Shown piece after piece: positions 8,784 through 18,169 of a DNA stretch of 64,000 bases. A program made the position numbers and the translations under genes. The notes under the pieces are model-generated. The model did no database searches. It was not told where the DNA came from and saw nothing but the letters and a program-made list of their open reading frames with translations. Source of the stretch: Akkermansiaceae bacterium. Lineage in GTDB: Bacteria; Verrucomicrobiota; Verrucomicrobiia; Verrucomicrobiales; DEV007. The stretch is taken from the NCBI GenBank assembly GCA_024233085.1, contig JACKQC010000009.1, positions 1 through 64,000 on the forward strand, read 5' to 3'. How positions within the stretch are numbered: the stretch's first letter is position 1; each line of letters starts with the position of its first letter.

Positions 8784-9839
8784 ATGCACCCCGGACGCCT
8801 CCGCACCCTCCTTCGCCAGATCCTCGGTTGCCCCACCGCGCCGTTTCACGAATACCACGTCGCCGCGAAGATCCGCGCCCTTCTCGCCCCGCTGCCGCAC
8901 GTTTCGATCGAGACCGACGCCTTCGGCAATCTCATCGCCCGCTATCGCCGCGGCCGGAAACGGCCCCTGCTCGCCTTCGGTGCCCACATGGATCACCCCG
9001 GCTGGGTGAAAAAACCCGGAGACCGCTCCGGCGCGACCGAATTTCTCGGCGGCGTGCCGGCCGAGCGGCTCGACAAGCATCCCGTCGCGTGGTTCGGCGA
9101 GTTCGGCATGTGGGACCTGCCCCCCTTCGAGATTCGCGACGGACACGTTTACTCGAGGGCCTGCGACGACCTGATCGGCTGCGTCGAAATCGTCGCCCTC
9201 TTCGAGGAACTCGAACGCCGCGGGATCGAGGCGACCTGTTACGGCCTGTTCACCCGCGCCGAGGAGGTCGGCTTCGTCGGCGCCGTCCATCTCGCCAAGG
9301 CCTGGCCCCTGCCCGAGGGCGTTCGCTTCGTCTCCCTGGAAACCAGCGCGCCGCGCGGCGGCGCCGAGATCGGGAAAGGCCCCGCGATTCGCGTCGGCGA
9401 CCGCCTCAGCGTCTTCGACGACACCGTCACCGCCGAACTCGTCGAGACCGCCGCCGCCGAAAAGCTTTCCGTGCAGCGCTGCCTGCTCGACGGCGGAAGC
9501 TGCGAGGCCACGGCGATGAATCTTTACGGCGTGCCCGCCGCCGGCCTGTCCGTCCTGCTGGGAAATTACCACAACTGCGCCGCGGACGGCGGCATCGGCG
9601 GCGAATGGGTTTCCTTTGACGATGTGAAAACCCTGGTCCGCCTTCTCGTCGCGACGGTAATCCGCACCGCGGCCGGTTCGTCGCGTTCCTCCGCGAGAGC
9701 CGCGCTGAAAAAGCGGCTGGAAACGCGATTGCGACAGTCGAAAAAACACGCCCGCGCCGCCGAGGCCGCCTGGCAAACCGCCGCCGGACCCAACCGATGG
9801 TGTGGGGCCGGGAGTCAGCCTCCCGGGGAGGGGGCCTGA
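8784..9839 (+). CDS. M42-family metallopeptidase (aminopeptidase-like)
   Basis: A 351-residue cytoplasmic zinc peptidase of the M42/M28 clan. The metal-binding motifs appear in order: AHMDH (about residues 68-72), ACDDLIG (about 129-135), the catalytic RAEEVGF (about 156-162), SLETS and a terminal NYHNC histidine. The last 50 residues (serine, lysine and arginine rich) are an unusual tail. It starts 101 bases from the acyltransferase start and is transcribed divergently from it. Likely role is peptide degradation, though some relatives act as cellulases or deblocking aminopeptidases. Confidence 0.85.
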   Translation: MHPGRLRTLLRQILGCPTAPFHEYHVAAKIRALLAPLPHVSIETDAFGNLIARYRRGRKRPLLAFGAHMDHPGWVKKPGDRSGATEFLGGVPAERLDKHPVAWFGEFGMWDLPPFEIRDGHVYSRACDDLIGCVEIVALFEELERRGIEATCYGLFTRAEEVGFVGAVHLAKAWPLPEGVRFVSLETSAPRGGAEIGKGPAIRVGDRLSVFDDTVTAELVETAAAEKLSVQRCLLDGGSCEATAMNLYGVPAAGLSVLLGNYHNCAADGGIGGEWVSFDDVKTLVRLLVATVIRTAAGSSRSSARAALKKRLETRLRQSKKHARAAEAAWQTAAGPNRWCGAGSQPPGEGA

Positions 9840-9933
9840 CTTCGGACAAAAATCTTCCCGAACCCGCGACTCGCGCCCGATCGCCTCACCCCGCACCAAT
9901 CGAGATTCTCCGCAAAAGCGTCGTTTCCGCGTT

Positions 9934-10947
9934 TCATCCGCCCGCCAGGCGCAGGTTCGGATCGATGTCCTGACTCAACAGGGTTGGGTCGGCGACCAAA
10001 CCCTGTTGAGTCGCGGCGACAAAACCGATCATCGCGGCGTTGTCGGTGCAGTAGCGCGGCTCGGCGATCCGCAGCTCCAGGCCGGCGGCGTCGCAGGCGG
10101 CCCGCATGGCCTCGCGCAGGCGGTGGTTGCAACTGACACCGCCGCTCAGGGTCACCAGCCTTTCGCCCGTCGCGTGGGCGGCGGCCAGGGTCTTGCCCGT
10201 CAGCACGTCGACGACGGCTTCCTGAAACGCGGCACAGAGGTCGTCGACGGTCGCGTCTTCGAGCGGTGGGGGCAGTTTTTCGAGCTGGTAAAAGACGGCC
10301 GTTTTCAAGCCGCTGAAACTGAAGTGAAAATCGCCGCTGCCCAGCATGCTGCGCGGAAAATCGTGCGCGGCCGGATTCCCGCGCCGCGCGCGCGCGTCGA
10401 TGACGGGGCCACCGGGATAGGGCAGACCGAGCATTTTGCCGACTTTGTCGAAGGCTTCGCCGGCGGCGTCGTCCCGGGTCGTGCCGAGCAGCCGGTAGTC
10501 GCCGTGCCCGCGCAAATGGATCAGCAGGGTATGGCCACCGCTGACGATCAGCGCGACGCAGGGCCGGATGCCTTCCGGGTCGCCCATGAAGGGGGACAGC
10601 AGATGGCCCTCCATGTGATTGACGGGGACGAAGGGCTTGCGCGTCGCCAGGGCGAGGGCCTTCGCGGTGGTGTTTCCGACGAGCAGCGAGCTGGCGAGGC
10701 CGGGGCCGGCGGTGGCGGCGAAGACATCGACGGCGCCGAGTTCGACCCCGGCGTTTTCGAGGGCGCGCTCGACGAGGGGGCGCAGGGCGAGGTTGTGATT
10801 CCGCGAGGCCAGCTCGGGCACGACGCCGCCATAGGGCCGGTGCAGCTCGATCTGGGTGGAGATTTCGCTGGCGAGAATCTCGCCGCTGCCGCGGACGAGG
10901 GCGACGGCGGTTTCGTCGCAGGAGCTTTCGATCGCGAGAACGAGCAT
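9934..10947 (-). CDS. tsaD: tRNA N6-adenosine threonylcarbamoyltransferase
   Basis: A 337-residue member of the Kae1/TsaD family, which with TsaB and TsaE transfers threonylcarbamoyl to A37 of ANN-decoding tRNAs. Visible motifs are the N-terminal LAIESSCDET, the metal-binding HMEGH (about residues 109-113), ALIVSGGHT and the C-terminal CTDNAAMIG. Just after CTDNAAMIG a 41-bp copy of the dispersed palindrome lies in the reading frame and adds ATQQGLVADPTLLS (about residues 312-325) before the usual PNLRL end. It starts 57 bases after the ctpA stop on the same strand. Confidence 0.95.
   Translation of the reverse strand: MLVLAIESSCDETAVALVRGSGEILASEISTQIELHRPYGGVVPELASRNHNLALRPLVERALENAGVELGAVDVFAATAGPGLASSLLVGNTTAKALALATRKPFVPVNHMEGHLLSPFMGDPEGIRPCVALIVSGGHTLLIHLRGHGDYRLLGTTRDDAAGEAFDKVGKMLGLPYPGGPVIDARARRGNPAAHDFPRSMLGSGDFHFSFSGLKTAVFYQLEKLPPPLEDATVDDLCAAFQEAVVDVLTGKTLAAAHATGERLVTLSGGVSCNHRLREAMRAACDAAGLELRIAEPRYCTDNAAMIGFVAATQQGLVADPTLLSQDIDPNLRLAGG
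9972..10012. repeat. Dispersed nested palindrome, copy 1 (inside tsaD)
   Basis: Perfect 14-bp outer arms (GACTCAACAGGGTT at 9972-9985 and its complement at 9999-10012) enclose a 13-base centre holding a second palindrome, GGTCG-G-CGACC. On the tsaD strand it is free of stops and translated. Confidence 0.9.
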
Positions 10948-11004
10948 GAGCGGGGGGGCGTTGCCGGGGGCCGGTGAAACCGGTGGCGCGGCTTTCCATT
11001 TACC

Positions 11005-12459
11005 CTACTCGGACCCGGACGACCCAGGGGCCTGGGCCGGGGCCGGAGGCTTCGCGGCGGCGGGAGCGGCCGGGTCATCGCCGCCGTGCTGGATCCGGGT
11101 GTAAACGAGCGCGCCCTTCATGGCGTCAACGGCGCGGACGAGCTGGATATCCTGAAAGGAGTCGAGTTTCTGCCTCTCCTGGGTCGGGAGCGATTCGCGC
11201 TGGAACCAGCGCATGAGCTGCTCCTCCTCGCGGGGGGTCAGAGCGGCGACGATGTTGGGAATGACACCGTTTTCGTGGATGGTGCGGTGGCTGGGGGTGT
11301 AATATTTCGCGGTGGTCAGGCGGATGGCTTTGCCGTCGGTTTCGTCGAGGGGCATGATGGACTGGACGGAGCCTTTGCCGAAGGTGGTTTCGCCAACGAT
11401 GATGGCGCGCTTGAGATCCTGCAGGGCGCCGGCCACGACCTCGGAGCCGCTGGCGCTGGAATGATTGACGAGGATGGCGACGGGGTAGTCGCGGTCGCGG
11501 CGCTTGCGCTTGGCCTCGGTGCGGTAGGGTTTGACCTCGCCGGAGCCGGGTTTGCCCTCGGTGGTCAGCACGAGCGATCCGGCGGGAACGAACTCGCCGA
11601 TGACGTCGACGGCGCTGTTGAGCAGGCCGCCGGGATTGTTCCGCAAATCGAGGACAAAGGCGTCCATGCCCCGCTTTTCCAGATCGTCGAGGGAGTCGGC
11701 CAGCTCGTCGGCGGTGGGCTCGCTGAACTGGAGGATGCGGGCGTAACCGATGCTGTAGGGGGCGGTGAGTTTTTCGTCCAGCAGGGTGATGTCGAGGAGG
11801 GTCGATTGCTTGATGATCTCGCGCATCATCTCGACTTCGATGAGTTCCTTGGTGGCGGGCCGGCGCAGGGTGAGCTTGAGCTTTTCTCCGGGCTTGCCCT
11901 TCAGCAGGGCGACAGCCTCGGTGATTCCGACTTCGTCGGTGAGGATGTTGTTGATCTTGACGATCTGGTCGCCCGGCAGCACGCCGGCCCGGGCGGCGGG
12001 GCCGTCCTCGCGCACGGTGACGATGGAGAGGCCGCCGTTCCGGGTGGAGATGGTGATCCCGACGCCCTCGTAGGTGCTGCCGGTGTTTTGCTGCAACTGC
12101 TGGAAAACGCTGGGCTGCATGAACTGGGAGTGGGGGTCCAGCTCGCCCAGCATTCCGGTGAGGGCGCTGTTGATCAGTTTCTCGTAGCTGGTCTTCTCCG
12201 GATCGACATAAGTCTCGCGGACCAGCTCCAGCACGCGGGTGAAAAGCTCGATCTGCTCGAATCCGGACTCTTCGCGCGGCGCGGGCCGGGGTTTTTTCGC
12301 CGGGGCGGCGGTTTCCTTCGGGTTCGCGGGTTTCTCGGGCGCGGGCGCTTTTTTCTCCTGCCCCATCGCGGGACGGGCCGGCGGGACCGCGAGGCTCAGG
12401 CCCAGGGCCATCGCGACGGCGGGGGCGAGTCGCGAAAAGGCGGCGCGGGAGATTTTCAT
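11005..12459 (-). CDS. ctpA: S41 carboxyl-terminal processing protease
   Basis: A 484-residue exported serine protease of the CtpA/Prc family. Features in order are a signal peptide (about 1-30), a Lys/Pro/Ala-rich linker, an N-terminal helical region with GMLGELDPHSQFM, a PDZ domain (about 125-200) and the S41 core. The catalytic Ser is in NHSSASGSE and the Lys in GETTFGKGSVQ (about residues 345-375). A Pro/Ala-rich tail ends the protein. Such proteases trim periplasmic proteins near their C-termini. The tsaD gene follows at 57 bases, so the two may be co-transcribed. Confidence 0.92.
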   Translation of the reverse strand: MKISRAAFSRLAPAVAMALGLSLAVPPARPAMGQEKKAPAPEKPANPKETAAPAKKPRPAPREESGFEQIELFTRVLELVRETYVDPEKTSYEKLINSALTGMLGELDPHSQFMQPSVFQQLQQNTGSTYEGVGITISTRNGGLSIVTVREDGPAARAGVLPGDQIVKINNILTDEVGITEAVALLKGKPGEKLKLTLRRPATKELIEVEMMREIIKQSTLLDITLLDEKLTAPYSIGYARILQFSEPTADELADSLDDLEKRGMDAFVLDLRNNPGGLLNSAVDVIGEFVPAGSLVLTTEGKPGSGEVKPYRTEAKRKRRDRDYPVAILVNHSSASGSEVVAGALQDLKRAIIVGETTFGKGSVQSIMPLDETDGKAIRLTTAKYYTPSHRTIHENGVIPNIVAALTPREEEQLMRWFQRESLPTQERQKLDSFQDIQLVRAVDAMKGALVYTRIQHGGDDPAAPAAAKPPAPAQAPGSSGSE

Positions 12460-12549
12460 GACGGCATTGTCCCGCTTAGGGCGCGCGAATTCAAGGGAAC
12501 CGCCGGGCTTTTTTTCGCGGCCAACGGCGGCGGCGGACCCGCCGCGCGC

Positions 12550-12957
12550 TCACCCGATCCATCCCGCCCAAAGGACGGCGACGTAGAGGGCCTTGGTCAG
12601 GACGTGGAGCCATTGGTCGGTCTCGAAGTTTGTGCGCTGCTCGCATTTCGCCACGTCGATCATCCAGTGCAGGACAAATTCCACCAGCCCGAGCAGGGCG
12701 CTGCCGGTCATCAGCCACACGAACCCGGCGTGGGTCAGCGCGTGGGCGCTCATCAGGTAAATCCACAGGCGCTTCGGGGATTCGTTGCCGTCGGCGAGTT
12801 TCGGCGGGGGCAGATGCCGGTTTTTCCCGCGCGACAGAAAATCGCCCTGAAGCGGAAAATCCGCGATGGCGTGCCCGATGACGAGGGCAAAGAACAGGGT
12901 CGCCGCCGCGGCCGGATCGAATTCGCCGGCGGGTAAAACGGGGAACATTGGGGTCAT
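12550..12957 (-). CDS. DUF3307 domain membrane protein
   Basis: A 135-residue integral membrane protein with three or four hydrophobic segments. The pattern HAIADFPLQGDFLSRGKN, then AHALTHAGFVWLM and LHWMIDVAKCEQR, is the DUF3307 signature, in which conserved His and Asp residues sit at the membrane boundary. Function is unknown; family members are often prophage- or plasmid-linked, but nothing here suggests a mobile context. It lies 90 bases upstream of ctpA on the same strand. Confidence 0.75.
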   Translation of the reverse strand: MTPMFPVLPAGEFDPAAAATLFFALVIGHAIADFPLQGDFLSRGKNRHLPPPKLADGNESPKRLWIYLMSAHALTHAGFVWLMTGSALLGLVEFVLHWMIDVAKCEQRTNFETDQWLHVLTKALYVAVLWAGWIG

Positions 12958-13058
12958 GCGGGGATTGGAGGTTTTTCGGGGGAGAATTTTCCGGAGGGGC
13001 GACCGGCCGTGAACGCCGCCGCCGCCCGGTCACGACGCCAGGAAGCCGGGGCGGCGGC

Positions 13059-13532
13059 CTAAAACGCGTCCAGCATGGCCTCCCGGGCCAGCGCGGCTTT
13101 TTCGTTGGCCCGCCGCAGTCGTTTGCTCAGTTGCGTCGCCACACTGATGAGCAGCCGGGTCGCGGCGCCCGGGTGGGTTTCGAGGAAATTCTCGAGCCGG
13201 GAGCGGTCGATCCTCCACACCTGCGAGAGGGTCTTGGCGATGACGCTGGCGCTGGCGCGGCCCGAGTCGAAAATATTCACCTCGCCGATGGTGTCGCCGG
13301 ACTTCAACTGACCCAGCAGCACGGCGCGGCCGGTGGTCTCGGTCTGCACGTGAAAGGTGCCGAAGACGATCAGAAACAGCGAGTCCTGCTCCTGGCCTTC
13401 GGAAATGATGGTGTCCCCTTCGGTCGCGGTGATGAATTCGCCGAAGCTGCCAAGCGAGCGGCGCTCGTCTTCGTTGAGTTCTTCGGCGAAACCGAGGGCC
13501 GGCAGGAGTGGTTGGTCGTCGGGCTGGCTCAT
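13059..13532 (-). CDS. Cyclic nucleotide-binding domain protein
   Basis: A 157-residue protein that is essentially a single cNMP-binding fold (about residues 15-130), with LGSFGEFITATEGDTIISEGQ, the phosphate-binding-cassette region LKSGDTIGEVNIFDSGRASASVIA and a C-terminal helix. No helix-turn-helix follows, so it is a sensor or adaptor, not a Crp-type regulator. The RASASVIA segment keeps the Arg-Ala-Ser type of nucleotide contact. Translation starts at ATG 13532 (MSQPDDQ); an upstream open extension is not family-like. Confidence 0.82.
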   Translation of the reverse strand: MSQPDDQPLLPALGFAEELNEDERRSLGSFGEFITATEGDTIISEGQEQDSLFLIVFGTFHVQTETTGRAVLLGQLKSGDTIGEVNIFDSGRASASVIAKTLSQVWRIDRSRLENFLETHPGAATRLLISVATQLSKRLRRANEKAALAREAMLDAF

Positions 13533-13699
13533 GGTGGGCAAGATTTTAGCGCGCTCGCCCGGACATGCCAGCGGGTTTTTGACGGGGCGGACCTTCTCTC
13601 GCCGGATCCGAACCCGTTCGCTCCGGGAATCTCGGAAGGCCGCCGGAGGGTGGAAACCGCGCAATTGATCGACTTTTCCGACAAAAGACCCCGTATAAA

Positions 13700-13727
13700 T
13701 TGAAAAATATGGTTTTTATGGTATTTT
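13700..13727 (+). promoter_or_regulatory. Possible promoter in an AT-rich patch before the PEP-CTERM gene
   Basis: TTGAAA (13700-13705) and TATTTT (13722-13727) are separated by 16 bases in the only AT-rich stretch nearby. Transcription would start a few bases before the ATG at 13740. A TATAAA at 13694-13699 is an alternative -10 box. Confidence 0.3.
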
Positions 13728-13739
13728 AGGGGCCGAAAA

Positions 13740-14516
13740 ATGAAAGTTTTCTTTCCTATTTGCCTGCCTTTTCGTCGGTGGGTACCCATTGTTGGCGCGG
13801 TTTTTTCCGGGTGCTGCGCCGGGGCGTGGGCGCAGCAGGTCGATTTCACGACCGACATCGGGCCCATCATCACCGTCTCGACCGGTTACTTCGACTACAA
13901 TGGCGACGGCACCGCCACCCTCATCAACGGAGACGGGAAAGTCTCGATGGCCGCCATCGGGATCGACATCACCTCCTTTGGCGGCGTGCCGGTCAGCGAC
14001 AGCCACATCGCTTTTTGCATGGAATTGGAGCAGGGCATCGGCGCCGGTTCCTACACCTTCGATTTCGAGGACGATCCGGCGAATTTCCGGAACGGTCTGA
14101 CCGCCGTTCAGGTGGGGCGGCTCAGCTACCTGTTCGACAATTACTATCAGGGACCGGTCCTCGCCGACTGGGGAACGACCAACGGTGTCCGCAACGAGTA
14201 CATTTTCCAGTTGGCCGTCTGGGAAATCACCCACGACACCGACATGTCTCTGTTCAACTCATCGGGCGACCTCTATTTCACGGGGTTCAGCTCGCCCGTG
14301 GTCGAGGCTCAAATCGTGCTGAACGCCCTGAACGCGTCGGGCACGAATTTCAGCGCCTACGAGGCCACCGCCTGGGATATCCAAGGTCTCCAGCACGACA
14401 CGAGTCAGGACCTCGTCTATGCCGAGGCCATTCCGGAACCTTCCTCCGCTCTGTTGATTCTCGCGGCGGGAACGTTTTTCCTCCTCGGGCGACGACCGGT
14501 TCGTTGCGCTCGATGA
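13740..14516 (+). CDS. PEP-CTERM sorting-domain exported protein
   Basis: A 258-residue secreted protein with a signal peptide (about 1-33). Its C-terminus shows the exosortase signal: AIPEPSSALL, a hydrophobic helix and a basic end GRRPVRCAR. The PEP motif is cleaved by exosortase and such proteins are linked to exopolysaccharide or surface structures. The body is Asp/Tyr/Phe-rich with no other recognised domain; it contains ITHDTD and several acidic patches that could bind calcium. No exosortase gene is in the window. It is a single gene with its own AT-rich upstream patch. Confidence 0.85.
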   Translation: MKVFFPICLPFRRWVPIVGAVFSGCCAGAWAQQVDFTTDIGPIITVSTGYFDYNGDGTATLINGDGKVSMAAIGIDITSFGGVPVSDSHIAFCMELEQGIGAGSYTFDFEDDPANFRNGLTAVQVGRLSYLFDNYYQGPVLADWGTTNGVRNEYIFQLAVWEITHDTDMSLFNSSGDLYFTGFSSPVVEAQIVLNALNASGTNFSAYEATAWDIQGLQHDTSQDLVYAEAIPEPSSALLILAAGTFFLLGRRPVRCAR

Positions 14517-14585
14517 GTCGGGCCGGCGCAAACGCCGGGCCGCGCGGCGGACGAATGCGCGTCCAATCCCGCGCGCGGCGGTAGA

Positions 14586-15866
14586 TCAGGCCGCGTCCTT
14601 TTCCTCCCGGGCCTCCATGCGGGCGGGCCGGTCGCCGGTGACGACGTCGCGGTCGATCGAAACCATCATCGATTCGCCGCTGCTCGGGGCGTCGAACATC
14701 ACGTCGAGCATGATTCTTTCGAAAATGGAGCGCAGCGCGCGGGCGCCGGTGCCGCGTTCCAGCGCCTGCTCGGCCATCGCTTCGAGTCCTTCGGGCAAGA
14801 GGTCGAGTTCCACGCCGTCCATCGCCAGCAGCTTGCCGTACTGCTTGACCATGGCGTTCTTGGGCTCGGTCAGGACCCGGATCAACTGTTCGCGGGTCAG
14901 GTTTTCCAGGGTCGAAACGACGGGCAGCCGGCCGACGAACTCGGGGATCAAGCCGAAGCTCAGCAAATCCTCCGGCGTCACGTCGCGCGCGCGGGCATCG
15001 GTCTGCTCCGCGGCCGGGGAGGAGGCTTTGCCGCCCTCGCCGAAACCCAGCACCCGCTTGCCGACGCGGCGGGAAATGATGTCGTTGAGACCGACAAAGG
15101 CGCCGCCGCAGATGAAGAGAATCTTCTCCGTGTTGACCTGGATGTATTCCTGCTGCGGATGCTTGCGTCCGCCCTGCGGCGGGACGTTGCAGACGGTGCC
15201 CTCGAGAATCTTCAGCAACGCCTGCTGCACCCCCTCGCCGGACACGTCCCGGGTGATGCTGACGTTTTCGGTCTTGCGGCCGATCTTGTCGATTTCGTCG
15301 ATGTAGATGATGCCGAGTTCGGCCCGTTTCACATCGTAGTCGGCGGTCTGGAGCAGGCGCAAGATGATGTTTTCCACGTCCTCCCCGACGTAGCCGGCCT
15401 CGGTGAGGGTGGTGGCGTCGGCGATGCAGAAAGGCACGTTCAGAATGCGGGCCAGCGTCTTGGCGAGCAGGGTCTTGCCGGAGCCCGTCGGACCGATGAG
15501 CAGGATGTTGCTCTTCTCGATTTCGACGTCGCGCAGGTCGTGGAAACGCGCCCGGTTTCCCTTGGGCGCCTGGAATTGCTGGATGCGCTTGTAGTGATTG
15601 TGTACCGCGACCGACAGGACCTTTTTCGCGTGCTCCTGCCCGATGACGTGCTCGTTGAGCTGGTCAAAAATGTCCCGCGGCTTCGGAACCGAAAGCGCCT
15701 TGGGTTGCTCCTCGTCCTGATCGTTGAGTTCTTTCTCCAGAATGCCGCGACAGACATTGATGCAGCCGTCGCAGATATAGACGCCCGGGCCGGCAATGAG
15801 TTTTTTGACTTCGGCGTGGCTCTTGCCGCAGAAGGAACACATCGTGAGGTTGGAAGCCCGGGCCAT
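14586..15866 (-). CDS. clpX: ATP-dependent Clp protease ATP-binding subunit ClpX
   Basis: A 426-residue AAA+ unfoldase. The N-terminal zinc-binding domain has Cys10, Cys13, Cys32 and Cys35. Walker A is GPTGSGKT (about residue 124), Walker B IIYIDEIDKI, followed by the sensor and pore-loop regions and a C-terminal small domain with RGTGARALRSI. ClpX recognises substrates, unfolds them and feeds them to ClpP. It is the last gene of tig-clpP-clpX, 182 bases after clpP. Confidence 0.97.
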   Translation of the reverse strand: MARASNLTMCSFCGKSHAEVKKLIAGPGVYICDGCINVCRGILEKELNDQDEEQPKALSVPKPRDIFDQLNEHVIGQEHAKKVLSVAVHNHYKRIQQFQAPKGNRARFHDLRDVEIEKSNILLIGPTGSGKTLLAKTLARILNVPFCIADATTLTEAGYVGEDVENIILRLLQTADYDVKRAELGIIYIDEIDKIGRKTENVSITRDVSGEGVQQALLKILEGTVCNVPPQGGRKHPQQEYIQVNTEKILFICGGAFVGLNDIISRRVGKRVLGFGEGGKASSPAAEQTDARARDVTPEDLLSFGLIPEFVGRLPVVSTLENLTREQLIRVLTEPKNAMVKQYGKLLAMDGVELDLLPEGLEAMAEQALERGTGARALRSIFERIMLDVMFDAPSSGESMMVSIDRDVVTGDRPARMEAREEKDAA

Positions 15867-16048
15867 GGCGCGATGGAAAGGGAAAAAGCGGAAAGGAAAG
15901 AGAGAAGGAACGACGGAACACCCCGGATCGACGAAATCCGCCGGTTGCCGGTGATGGCAAACTTAGCCGAATTCCTACCCTGTTGCCAGAGCTTTTCCTC
16001 GCCAAAATTGGCTTTTCCCGCCCCGCCAGGCCGTCGCCGGGTTTCGGC

Positions 16049-16726
16049 TCAGCCCTTCTTCGACTTGCCCTCGGCGTCGCGCTTGCTTTCCAGCACCTTG
16101 TCGATCAAGCCGTAGGCGGCGGCCTCCTCGGCGGTCATGTACTTGTCGCGGTCGGCGTCGATCTCGACCTGCTCGATCGGTTTCCCGGTGTGGTTGGAAA
16201 GGATGGCGTTCAGCCGCTTCTTCAGGCTGTACATGAACTCGACGGTCCGCTCCACATCGCTGGCGGTGCCCTGCGCGCCGCCGGAGACCTGGTGGATCAT
16301 GACGTGCGAGTTCGGCAGGGCGTAGCGCTTGCCCGTGGTGCCGGCGCAGAGCAGCACCGCGCCCATGCTCGCCGCCATGCCCATGCAGTAGGTGTTCACA
16401 TCGCAGGTGACAAACTGCATTGTGTCGTAAATCGCCAAGCCGGCCGTGACGGAGCCGCCGGGGCTGTTGATGTAGATGTTGATGTCCTTGTTCGGGTCCT
16501 GCATCTGCAGGTAGAGCATCTGGGCGATCACGTAGTTGGCCAGCGGGTCGCTGATCGGTTCGCCGATGAAGATGATGCGGTCCTTCATCAGCCGCGACAG
16601 CAGGTCGAACTGGATCATCGTGCTGCCCTCCTTCTCGATCACGCTGACATTCTGGACCGGATCGGCGACGCGCCCTTGCAGGTGGGCGGGCAGCAGGGGG
16701 GAGATTTCGGAAAGCTCTTCGAACAT
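16049..16726 (-). CDS. clpP: ATP-dependent Clp protease proteolytic subunit ClpP
   Basis: A 225-residue serine peptidase that forms the barrel docked by ClpX. The catalytic serine is in GMAASMGAVLL (about residue 119), the histidine in PNSHVMIHQ (about 144) and the aspartate is likely in IDADRDKYMT. The N-terminus has about 35 residues before the conserved IQFDLLSRLMKDRIIFIG, a possible cleaved propeptide. It lies between tig (72 bases upstream) and clpX, the classic order. Confidence 0.97.
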   Translation of the reverse strand: MFEELSEISPLLPAHLQGRVADPVQNVSVIEKEGSTMIQFDLLSRLMKDRIIFIGEPISDPLANYVIAQMLYLQMQDPNKDINIYINSPGGSVTAGLAIYDTMQFVTCDVNTYCMGMAASMGAVLLCAGTTGKRYALPNSHVMIHQVSGGAQGTASDVERTVEFMYSLKKRLNAILSNHTGKPIEQVEIDADRDKYMTAEEAAAYGLIDKVLESKRDAEGKSKKG

Positions 16727-16798
16727 GGGACTGGGAGGGGGGATCGGGTTGAGGTGGGGTCGAAAAAATTCGGACGTGTCCGGCGTCGAAAGCCGCCG

Positions 16799-18169
16799 TC
16801 AAGCGGCGCCGCCGGCGTCTTCCCCCGCCGGGGGATCGACCTCGGTGACGCTAGCATTCGACTTCAGAAATTCAAGAACCTTACCAACCAGCAGTTCCCG
16901 CCGAATCCGCTGGAAACCGTTCGCGTCCCTCAGTTGCCGCGCCACCTTCTTCACCGGACGCCCCGCCTGCGCCGCCATCATGACCACCCGGTTGGACACT
17001 TCCCCGTCGGTCACCGCGATCTTTTCCGCCTCGGCGATCTTTTCGAGGATGAAGCTCGTCTTCAGATTCGACGCCGCGCGGGCCTGGGCTTCCTGGACGA
17101 TCTGCTCCTCGCTTTCCCGAATCGCCTCGTCATCCATGCCGCGGTTGTAGCCTTGGTAAACGAGATCGTTCACCTGTCGCTGCGTCTCGTTGAAAAGCAT
17201 GTGCCGCGGCAGTTCGAACGCCGTTTCCGCCCCCAGTTTCGTCAAAATCTGGTTCTTGATCAGCCGGTCGCGGACCGAATCGGCCTCCCGCTCCAGATTG
17301 GCCCGGATGCCGGCGCGCAAATCCTCGAGCGTCTTGCCCCCGGCGATTTTCGACGCCAGCTCGTCGGTGAGTTCCGGCAGCTTCTCCTCCCGCACCGATT
17401 TCACCGTCACCGGAAAGACCGCCGTCTTGCCGCGCAGCCCCGCGAAGACCGCCTCACTGTCGTCAAAAGTCACCTCGACGTCCTTCGATTCGCCCGCCTC
17501 GAGGCCCGCCAACTGCTTCGCAAAACCGGGCAGGAAGGGCTCGTCCTCGGCGTCGGCCGCCGGGAGCTTGATCCAGTATTCCTCGCGCGGTTCCAGCAGC
17601 CAGCCGCCGTTTTCCTCGTCCGGCCCGTCCTCCGGCCCCGTGTCCTTCAAAGTGGCCGCTTCCCAGGAAATCACCGCGACATCGCCGGCGGCCAGCTCCC
17701 GACCCTCCAGCTCGACATACTCGGCATGTTCGCTCCGCATCCGCTCCAGCGATTCGGCCACCCGTTCGTCGTCGACCGCGAATTTCGGGATTTCCACCGC
17801 GATTCCCTTGTAGTCCGGCAGCGACACCTCCGGAGCCGTCACCACCTCCGTGGTCATGGAAAAAGTGCCGTCGGCGTTGTAAACCTCGCGATCGATTTTC
17901 GCGATGCCGAGGACCTCGAGGTCCCGCGTCTCGCCGGCCTCGCGAAAGACGCGGTTGAAAAGCCGCTCCTTCAACTCCTCGTCGATCTGCTTCGCGTAGC
18001 GCTTTTCCACCACCGCGCGCGGCGTTTTGCCCGGCCGGTACCCCGGCACCTTCGCCTGTTGCGAGAAAAGCCCGACCACCAGATCGCGGGTTTCCTTGAC
18101 GATCTCCGCCGGGACTTCGGCGTTGAGGACGGCCTTGCAGTCGGGCAGGCGTTCGATGGCGATGTTCAT
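16799..18169 (-). CDS. tig: Trigger factor (ribosome-associated chaperone/peptidyl-prolyl isomerase)
   Basis: A 456-residue chaperone. The ribosome-binding N-terminal domain holds the signature-like GYRPGKTPRAVVEKRY (about residues 44-59). The FKBP-type domain (about 160-250) contains an acidic Glu/Asp insert, and the helical C-terminal arms follow. It is first in the tig-clpP-clpX operon, which couples nascent-chain folding to degradation. The acidic insert (PEDGPDEENG) in the isomerase region is longer than usual. Confidence 0.93.
   Translation of the reverse strand: MNIAIERLPDCKAVLNAEVPAEIVKETRDLVVGLFSQQAKVPGYRPGKTPRAVVEKRYAKQIDEELKERLFNRVFREAGETRDLEVLGIAKIDREVYNADGTFSMTTEVVTAPEVSLPDYKGIAVEIPKFAVDDERVAESLERMRSEHAEYVELEGRELAAGDVAVISWEAATLKDTGPEDGPDEENGGWLLEPREEYWIKLPAADAEDEPFLPGFAKQLAGLEAGESKDVEVTFDDSEAVFAGLRGKTAVFPVTVKSVREEKLPELTDELASKIAGGKTLEDLRAGIRANLEREADSVRDRLIKNQILTKLGAETAFELPRHMLFNETQRQVNDLVYQGYNRGMDDEAIRESEEQIVQEAQARAASNLKTSFILEKIAEAEKIAVTDGEVSNRVVMMAAQAGRPVKKVARQLRDANGFQRIRRELLVGKVLEFLKSNASVTEVDPPAGEDAGGAA

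Noticed and set aside
11086..12936. Long open frame on the plus strand opposite ctpA
   Set aside because: High GC content opens antisense frames; the protein is Gly/Asp/Val-rich with no domain, while ctpA on the other strand has all catalytic motifs.
15975..15985. TACCCTGTTG between clpX and clpP as another palindrome copy
   Set aside because: Only one arm is present with no partner within 60 bases; chance match cannot be excluded.
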